DNA from: Dyella sp. GSA-30 | Lineage (GTDB): Bacteria; Pseudomonadota; Gammaproteobacteria; Xanthomonadales; Rhodanobacteraceae | Assembly: GCF_027924605.1 (NCBI RefSeq) | Contig: NZ_AP027042.1 | Coordinates: 345,524 to 409,523, forward strand | Reading direction: 5' to 3' | DNA: 64,000 nucleotides | Notes under the pieces: generated by a model | What the model was told of the DNA's origin: nothing | The model's input: the letters and a program-made list of their open reading frames with translations, nothing else | Databases searched by the model: none | Position numbers and translations under genes: made by a program | In this document: positions 59,376 through 64,000 of the stretch, piece by piece | Numbering within the stretch: position 1 is the stretch's first letter | How the letters are laid out: every line of letters starts with the position of its first letter

Positions 59376-59744
59376 ATGAAATACCTTCTTGTCCTGCCCC
59401 TCACCGTCCTGGCCTTTTCCGCTTTCGCGCAGTCGTCGCTGTGCGAGCAGAAACAGCAGGATATCCAGCGTCAGATCGACTATGCCCGCCAGCACGGCAA
59501 CACGGCGCGTGTCGCCGGTCTCGAGAAGGCCGAGGCCGAAGTCGGCAGCGGCTGTACGGACGACAAGCTAAAAGCATCGCATGCAGCCAAGATCAGGGAT
59601 CAACAGCATCAGGTCGACGAGCGCCAACGGGAACTCGATCAAGCGCGTCACAACGGCGAGAGCAGCAAGAAGATCGCCAAGCGGCAACGAAAGCTCGACG
59701 ACGCGCAGCGCGAACTGAAAGAGCTGCAGTCAACGGCCTATTGA
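59376..59744 (+). CDS. DUF1090-family exported protein
   Basis: A 122-residue protein. MKYLLVLPLTVLAFSAFAQS is a signal peptide, and the mature part has QKQQDIQRQIDYARQHGN and many Lys/Glu/Gln/Arg residues that form a helical hairpin with two Cys. DUF1090 members are periplasmic with no assigned function. GGAGG lies 9 bases before the ATG at 59376; the frame from 59319 overshoots this site. Confidence 0.8.
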   Translation: MKYLLVLPLTVLAFSAFAQSSLCEQKQQDIQRQIDYARQHGNTARVAGLEKAEAEVGSGCTDDKLKASHAAKIRDQQHQVDERQRELDQARHNGESSKKIAKRQRKLDDAQRELKELQSTAY

Positions 59745-59810
59745 TTCAGCCCGAATCCCGAACCGCAATAGCGGAAGGGAGTGGCATGCCGCGAGGTATT
59801 GCAGGGTAAA

Positions 59811-59887
59811 TGGTGGCTAGAGGCGGGATCGAACCGCCGACCTCAGCATTATGAGTGCCGCGCTCTGACCAGCTGAGCTACCTAGCC
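59811..59887 (-). tRNA. tRNA-Met (anticodon CAT), elongator type
   Basis: A 77-base cloverleaf with acceptor GGCTAGG, D-arm GCTCAGCTGGTCAGAGC, anticodon loop CTCATAA, and TpsiC arm GGCGGTTCGATCCCGCC, with CCA encoded. It matches E. coli metT-like elongator tRNA in order and length. Confidence 0.95.
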
Positions 59888-60062
59888 ACTGTACCTTGCG
59901 AGAGGCCGAATCTGGGCGATCCGGCCGGGGCGCGGCAGTTTAGTCGGATTGAACCCCTGGTTCAACCCTGTTGCTTGCCGCCGCTTCGGATGCTGTGGTT
60001 GAATCGACCACGGGTCAGACGCCATATATAAGTCACCGGCGCTCCGTACCCAAGGAGACGAC

Positions 60063-60626
60063 ATGATTGACGTTGATGGCTACCGCCCGAATGTGGGGAT
60101 CGTTCTGCTCAATGCAGACGGCCGCCTGTTCTGGGCGCGCCGTGTCAATCGGGACGGCTGGCAATTCCCGCAAGGCGGCATGCGCAGCGACGAAACGCCG
60201 CTGGAAGCGATGTATCGCGAGCTTGAAGAAGAAACCGGCCTGACGCCTCAGCACGTCGAAGTACTGGGCAGCACACGCGGCTGGCTGCGCTACAAGCTGC
60301 CCCATCGCTACGTACGCCATCACCAGCACCCCACCTGCATCGGCCAGAAACAGGTCTGGTTCCTGCTGCGCCTGGTCGCCAGTGAAGAATCGCTGTGCCT
60401 CAATGCCTGCGAGAAGCCCGAGTTCGATATCTGGCGCTGGGTCGATTTCTGGTATCCGGCCGCCCACGTGGTGAACTTCAAGCGCCAGGTCTATGAGCGC
60501 GCCCTGCGCCAGTTCGCGCCGGTGGTGGAGACCCTGCTCAGCATCCACATCGGCAATCAGCCCCAGCAAGCCGAAGGGGACGAACTACCCTGCAACGAAC
60601 CCAAGGGCGGACACGCCGCTGCCTGA
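60063..60626 (+). CDS. rppH: RNA pyrophosphohydrolase RppH
   Basis: A 187-residue Nudix enzyme that removes pyrophosphate from mRNA 5' ends and starts decay. [20 protein letters not shown] is the family N-terminus. The Nudix box has [13 protein letters not shown]...[17 protein letters not shown]-like [11 protein letters not shown] and [15 protein letters not shown] complete it. The length is slightly above E. coli (176). Confidence 0.95.
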   Translation: MIDVDGYRPNVGIVLLNADGRLFWARRVNRDGWQFPQGGMRSDETPLEAMYRELEEETGLTPQHVEVLGSTRGWLRYKLPHRYVRHHQHPTCIGQKQVWFLLRLVASEESLCLNACEKPEFDIWRWVDFWYPAAHVVNFKRQVYERALRQFAPVVETLLSIHIGNQPQQAEGDELPCNEPKGGHAAA

Positions 60627-60655
60627 ACGGCCTCGACCGGCCGTCGATGAGTTTG

Positions 60656-60688
60656 TTGACAATCATTCGCATTCGCGTTCTTATACGC
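60656..60688 (+). promoter_or_regulatory. bfd promoter with Fur-box-like site
   Basis: TTGACAATCATTCGCATTC resembles a Fur box and overlaps a TTGACA -35 (60656-60661). TCTTAT/TTATAC follows at 60679-60686. Iron control of bfd is known in other bacteria, which supports this reading. Confidence 0.5.
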
Positions 60689-60691
60689 GTC

Positions 60692-60892
60692 ATGTATATC
60701 TGTCTATGCAATGCCGTCACCGACCATGACATCCGCCGCGCCGCGGCCGATGGCGTGCAGAGTTTCGCCCAGTTGCAGGCCCGCACGGGCTGCTCGGATT
60801 GCTGCGGCTGCTGCGAGCAGGAAGCGCGCGCCACGCTGGACCGCGCCGTAGAGCAAGTGATGAACCAGCTGCCGATCGTCGCGATCGCCTGA
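60692..60892 (+). CDS. bfd: Bacterioferritin-associated ferredoxin Bfd
   Basis: A 66-residue [2Fe-2S] protein that reduces bacterioferritin to release iron. It begins MYICLCNAVTDHDIRRA. The cluster Cys are 4, 6, 38 and 41 in TGCSDCCGCC. The ATG at 60692 fits the family; the frame from 60647 would begin in the promoter. It precedes bfr. Confidence 0.92.
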   Translation: MYICLCNAVTDHDIRRAAADGVQSFAQLQARTGCSDCCGCCEQEARATLDRAVEQVMNQLPIVAIA

Positions 60893-60914
60893 CGCTCTGC
60901 TTTGCTTCGTCAAC

Positions 60915-60950
60915 AAGGCCGCGCCCAGAGCGCGGCCTTTGTGTTTTTGC
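60915..60950 (+). terminator. Terminator after bfd
   Basis: GGCCGCGC/GCGCGGCC (60917-60924 with 60930-60937), loop CCAGA, then TTTGTGTTTTT. Confidence 0.85.
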
Positions 60951-61044
60951 GGCAGAAAACCATTTCCATTTGCGTTCCGCCATCGTCATACGCTTGTGCG
61001 TATAGTCCCCGGCTGTACCCGCTACCCCCGCTAGGAGACGTGCC

Positions 61045-61515
61045 ATGAAAGGCGACGCCAAGGTCATCGAATTCCTCAATAAGGTGCTCTACAACGAGCT
61101 GACCGCGATCAACCAGTATTTCCTGCATTACCGCATGTTCAAGGACTGGGGTTACAGCGAGCTGGCCGAGCACGAGTACAAGGAATCGATCGAGGAAATG
61201 AAGCACGCCGATCATCTGATCGAGCGCATCCTGTTCCTCGACGGCCTGCCGAACCTGCAGCATCTGGGCAAGCTGCGCATTGGTGAAAACGCGCTGGAAT
61301 GCATCCAGGGCGATCTGGATCTGGAAATCGCCGCGGTGAAGGATCTGCGCGAAGCGATTGCCTACAGCGAAGGCATTGCCGACTACGTCAGCCGCGACCT
61401 GTTCAAAGGCATCCTGCACGACGAAGAAGAGCATATCGACTGGCTTGAGACGCAACAGAGCCTGGTCAAGGACATCGGCGCCGAGCGCTACCTGCAGAGC
61501 AAGATCAGCAGCTGA
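61045..61515 (+). CDS. bfr: Bacterioferritin
   Basis: A 156-residue 24-mer iron store. Met52 in [14 protein letters not shown] ligates heme. The ferroxidase residues Glu18, Glu51, His54, Glu94, Glu127 and His130 all fall at the expected positions. It follows bfd, the normal partner pair. Confidence 0.97.
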   Translation: MKGDAKVIEFLNKVLYNELTAINQYFLHYRMFKDWGYSELAEHEYKESIEEMKHADHLIERILFLDGLPNLQHLGKLRIGENALECIQGDLDLEIAAVKDLREAIAYSEGIADYVSRDLFKGILHDEEEHIDWLETQQSLVKDIGAERYLQSKISS

Positions 61516-61535
61516 TCGAGGCATAGCCCTCAGGT

Positions 61536-61577
61536 GTGGACGGGCGCACAGCCCGTCCACAAACCGCCCCCTTTTTC
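61536..61577 (+). terminator. Terminator of bfr
   Basis: Perfect 10-bp stem GTGGACGGGC/GCCCGTCCAC (61536-61545 with 61551-61560), followed after a short gap by CCCCCTTTTTC. Confidence 0.8.
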
Positions 61578-61632
61578 TTGACGCTGGCATCACGTGGGGG
61601 CTATACCGGGTTTTTGCCCGGAACCATCCCGC

Positions 61633-62388
61633 ATGGGTTCAAGACCGCCACCGCGCTTCGTGGTGCGACAGCACGACGACGCTTATCACCGTCGGCGCCT
61701 GCTGTGGCTGGCCGGTGGCTGGGCGGCAAGCCTCCTTGCAACCGGGCTGATCGTTGGCGCTTTGGCCAGCCGCAGTACGCCCGCTGCCGTCGACAAGCGC
61801 CAGGTGCGCGAACTGACCGCACAGAACGAAGACCTCAAGCAGCAGTTGGCCAATGCGCAGCGCGCACAGCAGGTCAACGACATCGCCGCGAAATCCGTGC
61901 AGGGCACCCTGGCCGAGCGCGAGGAAGAGATCAACGGCCTGCGCGCCGATCTCGGCTTTTATTCGCGCCTGATCGGCGGCGATGCGCAGCGTCAGGGGCT
62001 CAAGGTGCAGGAGCTGAAGGTCAAGCCGATGGCCGACTCGCCGCGCGCCTGGAACATCAACCTCAGCCTCACCCAAAGCGCCAAGCGCGGCGATGAGGTG
62101 ACCGGCAAGCTGCTGATCAGCGTGGACGGCCTGCGCGGCGACAAGGTCGTCCAGCTCGACTGGCCCGCGCTGGGCGATGCCGCGCAAAAAGACGGCATGC
62201 CGTTCCGCTTCAAATATTTTCAACAATTGCATGCCACCGTAGTGCTGCCGGCCGACTTCAAGCCAACGCGTCTGCACGTAAAAGTTCAGCCCGATGACGA
62301 TACCGCCATCAGCCGGGCCGTCAGCTGGACCGACGCGCTGGCCGGCAATCTGACTTCAGTACAGGGAGACAAAGATGCTCAACCGTAA
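61633..62388 (+). CDS. DUF6776-like membrane/coiled-coil protein, bactofilin neighbour
   Basis: A 251-residue protein. MGSRPPPRFVVRQHDDAY is followed by one membrane helix (about 25-45; LLWLAGGWAASLLATGLIVG). A coiled coil follows (about 55-95), rich in Gln/Glu/Arg, and a C-terminal beta domain (KPMADSPRAWNINLSLTQ). It overlaps the bactofilin gene by 14 bases, so the two are coupled and may work together as anchor and filament. The start is probably 61633, though 61594 is possible. Confidence 0.7.
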   Translation: MGSRPPPRFVVRQHDDAYHRRRLLWLAGGWAASLLATGLIVGALASRSTPAAVDKRQVRELTAQNEDLKQQLANAQRAQQVNDIAAKSVQGTLAEREEEINGLRADLGFYSRLIGGDAQRQGLKVQELKVKPMADSPRAWNINLSLTQSAKRGDEVTGKLLISVDGLRGDKVVQLDWPALGDAAQKDGMPFRFKYFQQLHATVVLPADFKPTRLHVKVQPDDDTAISRAVSWTDALAGNLTSVQGDKDAQP

Positions 62389-62815
62389 TAAGCGCAATGA
62401 GCGCCCCGCCCACACGCCCAGCAGCGATACCAGCCTGATTGCCCGCGGCACGGTCATTCGCGGCGACCTGCGCTTCAGCGGCGCGCTCCATCTGGATGGG
62501 CGTATCGAAGGCTCGGTGCTGGCCGAAAATGCGGAGGCGGTGTTCACCCTGAGCGAGCACGGCCAGGTACAAGGCGAAATCCGCGTGGCGCATGCGGTCA
62601 TCAACGGCCACGTGCAGGGCGATATCCACGTGAGCGACCGCCTGGAGCTGGCGCCGGAGGCCCGCATCGTCGGCGACGTGCACTACCAGACGCTGGAAAT
62701 GGCTGCCGGCGCCCAGGTGAACGGCCGCATCAGCCATCAGGGCACGGCCGAAGTCCGCCATCAGCTGTCCGCGCCCCAGAAAGAACACAAAGAAGAGGAA
62801 CCGGCGCTGGCCTGA
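62375..62815 (+). CDS. Bactofilin-family cytoskeletal protein
   Basis: A 146-residue protein with a beta-helical core of alternating Gly/hydrophobic residues ([23 protein letters not shown] and [20 protein letters not shown]). Short disordered ends flank it. Bactofilins polymerise at the inner membrane and help cell shape or polarity. It is coupled with the upstream membrane protein. Confidence 0.9.
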   Translation: MLNRNKRNERPAHTPSSDTSLIARGTVIRGDLRFSGALHLDGRIEGSVLAENAEAVFTLSEHGQVQGEIRVAHAVINGHVQGDIHVSDRLELAPEARIVGDVHYQTLEMAAGAQVNGRISHQGTAEVRHQLSAPQKEHKEEEPALA

Positions 62816-62861
62816 TCGCGGTATGCTTGCCAAAGCCCCGCTTCAGCCCCATATCCAGCGC

Positions 62862-63230
62862 ATGGAAACCCTCGTCTCTATTCCCGACTACCGCCAGGCG
62901 GTTGCCCCGTTGGTATTTACCGACGCGGCTGCGCGCAAGGTGCACGAGCTGATCCTCGAAGAAGGCAACCCGGAGCTCAAGCTCAGGGTGTACATCACCG
63001 GTGGGGGCTGTTCGGGCTTCCAGTACGGTTTTACCTTCGACGAAGCCCAGGCCGAAGACGACTTTGCGCTGGCTCGCGAGGGTGTGACCCTGCTGGTCGA
63101 CCCGCTGTCGCTGCAATATCTCACCGGTGCCGAGATCGACTACTCCGAGAGTCTCAGCGGCTCGCAGTTCGTGATCCGCAACCCGAACGCCAAGACCACC
63201 TGCGGCTGCGGCTCGTCCTTCTCCACCTGA
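62862..63230 (+). CDS. erpA: Iron-sulfur cluster insertion protein ErpA
   Basis: A 122-residue A-type carrier that delivers Fe-S clusters to targets. Cys50 in [12 protein letters not shown] and Cys114/Cys116 in TTCGCGSSF are the ligands. The ATG at 62862 ([12 protein letters not shown]) is preferred over 62823. Confidence 0.94.
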   Translation: METLVSIPDYRQAVAPLVFTDAAARKVHELILEEGNPELKLRVYITGGGCSGFQYGFTFDEAQAEDDFALAREGVTLLVDPLSLQYLTGAEIDYSESLSGSQFVIRNPNAKTTCGCGSSFST

Positions 63231-63251
63231 TTGGGCCCGGCAAGGACTCCC

Positions 63252-64000
63252 ATGACCCTGCCGCGTACCAACACCTTCGCCGGCCTCAGCCTGATCCTGG
63301 ACCGTCTCGCCGAACGGCGCGACGAGCTTGACTGGGTGGCCGAACAGGCCGGCTCCGAGCACGCGCGTTACCTGTTGCTGGATGCACTCGGCGAAACCTA
63401 TCTGTTGCCGGGCAACGAAGCCTTGCGCTGGCTCAACGCCGAGGAACGCAAACTGCTGGCCAACGTGCCGGCGAGCTTTCTCGGCTTCGCCCAGGATCGC
63501 CCGCATTTTCTGTTGACCGTCGAAGACGCCGATCTCGCCCGCGAGCTGGAAACACACCTCGGCGCGCGCCGACTGGGACTACGAGAAGCTGGCCTGCTGC
63601 TGCCATCGGACGAAGCAGGCTTGTTTGCCTACGCCAAAGGCCTGGCCCATTGGCAGCGTGAAACGCGCTTTTGTGCGTATTGCGGCTCGCCACTGGTCCT
63701 GGTTTCGTCCGGGCACCGCGCCCAATGCAGCAACGCTGCCTGCGGACGCATGCATTTCCCGCGCACCGACGCCGCGATCATCGTGATCGTCGAGCACGAG
63801 GGCGCGTGCCTGCTCGGCCGTCAGGTCGGCTGGCCAAAGGGGCGCTATTCGACCCTGGCCGGCTTTATCGAACCGGGCGAATCGCTCGAAGACGCCGTGC
63901 GCCGCGAAGTGGCCGAAGAATCGGGCGTCATTGTCGGCGAAGTGCACTACCACTCCTCGCAGCCGTGGCCGATGCCCGCTTCGCTGATGGTCGGCTTCAC
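63252..64000 (+). CDS. nudC: NADH pyrophosphatase NudC (3' end outside window)
   Basis: At least 249 residues. The zinc ribbon CAYCG...CSNAACG, the Nudix box GFIEPGESLEDAV...REVAEESG, and SQPWPMPASLMVGF are NudC signatures. It decaps NAD-RNA and cleaves NADH. It begins MTLPRTNTFAGLS after an AAGG site and is cut at the window end. Confidence 0.94.
   Translation, partial: MTLPRTNTFAGLSLILDRLAERRDELDWVAEQAGSEHARYLLLDALGETYLLPGNEALRWLNAEERKLLANVPASFLGFAQDRPHFLLTVEDADLARELETHLGARRLGLREAGLLLPSDEAGLFAYAKGLAHWQRETRFCAYCGSPLVLVSSGHRAQCSNAACGRMHFPRTDAAIIVIVEHEGACLLGRQVGWPKGRYSTLAGFIEPGESLEDAVRREVAEESGVIVGEVHYHSSQPWPMPASLMVGF

Overview
The window looks like chromosomal DNA of a gammaproteobacterium of the order Xanthomonadales, most likely Rhodanobacteraceae (Dyella/Luteibacter/Rhodanobacter-like). 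This is inferred from high GC, the atpIBEFHAGDC-glmU order, UbiJ/UbiK/UbiB, a CysB-like LysR gene next to aceBA, and the style of the dispersed GC-rich intergenic palindromes. No rRNA, CRISPR array, prophage or intact insertion sequence is visible.

Layout. 1-5.6 kb: ttcA (cut by the window edge), a YdcH-type protein, a GNAT acetyltransferase, then a MarR-FUSC-DUF1656-HlyD efflux operon on the minus strand. 5.8-9.7 kb: a HU-like DNA-binding protein, a lipoprotein and a large M16 protease. 9.7-10.15 kb: a near-perfect sigma-54 promoter with an upstream array of TGTCCG motifs drives a 64-residue secreted peptide of unknown function. 10.2-14.9 kb: trmL, ubiJ-ubiB, truC, arfB and a PlsC-like acyltransferase. 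14.9-19 kb: a LysR regulator divergent from the glyoxylate shunt genes aceB and aceA. 19-27.2 kb: a CPA-type antiporter, comM/yifB, ubiK, a PII gene, a membrane protein, gpmA, a VNG-repeat exported protein and hemF.

27.35-48.58 kb is the standout region, a biosynthetic gene cluster of about 21 kb. The left part is a type II polyene-like set: KS, chain-length factor and GT2 on the plus strand run into two hotdog dehydratases, an LpxL-like acyltransferase and an ACP on the minus strand. The right part is a plus-strand operon with two giant PUFA-synthase-like iterative megasynthases: NMO-NMO-KS-AT-ACP-ACP-KR (2315 aa) and KS-AT-DH-PPTase (1459 aa). A discrete ACP, an alpha/beta hydrolase, a GT1 glycosyltransferase and two paralogous zinc-ribbon methyltransferases follow. 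A decayed piece of a second glmU 3' end lies between the two methyltransferase genes, which points to recombination at the glmU end of the cluster. Together the genes suggest a glycosylated and possibly methylated polyene- or fatty-acyl-type product that I cannot name.

48.6-58.3 kb: glmU, a TonB-C-like lipoprotein, a composite repeat block and the complete F1Fo ATP synthase operon (minus strand). 58.3-64 kb: a phasin, queD, a DUF1090 protein, tRNA-Met, rppH, bfd-bfr with a Fur-box-like site, a membrane/coiled-coil protein with bactofilin, erpA and nudC (cut by the window edge).
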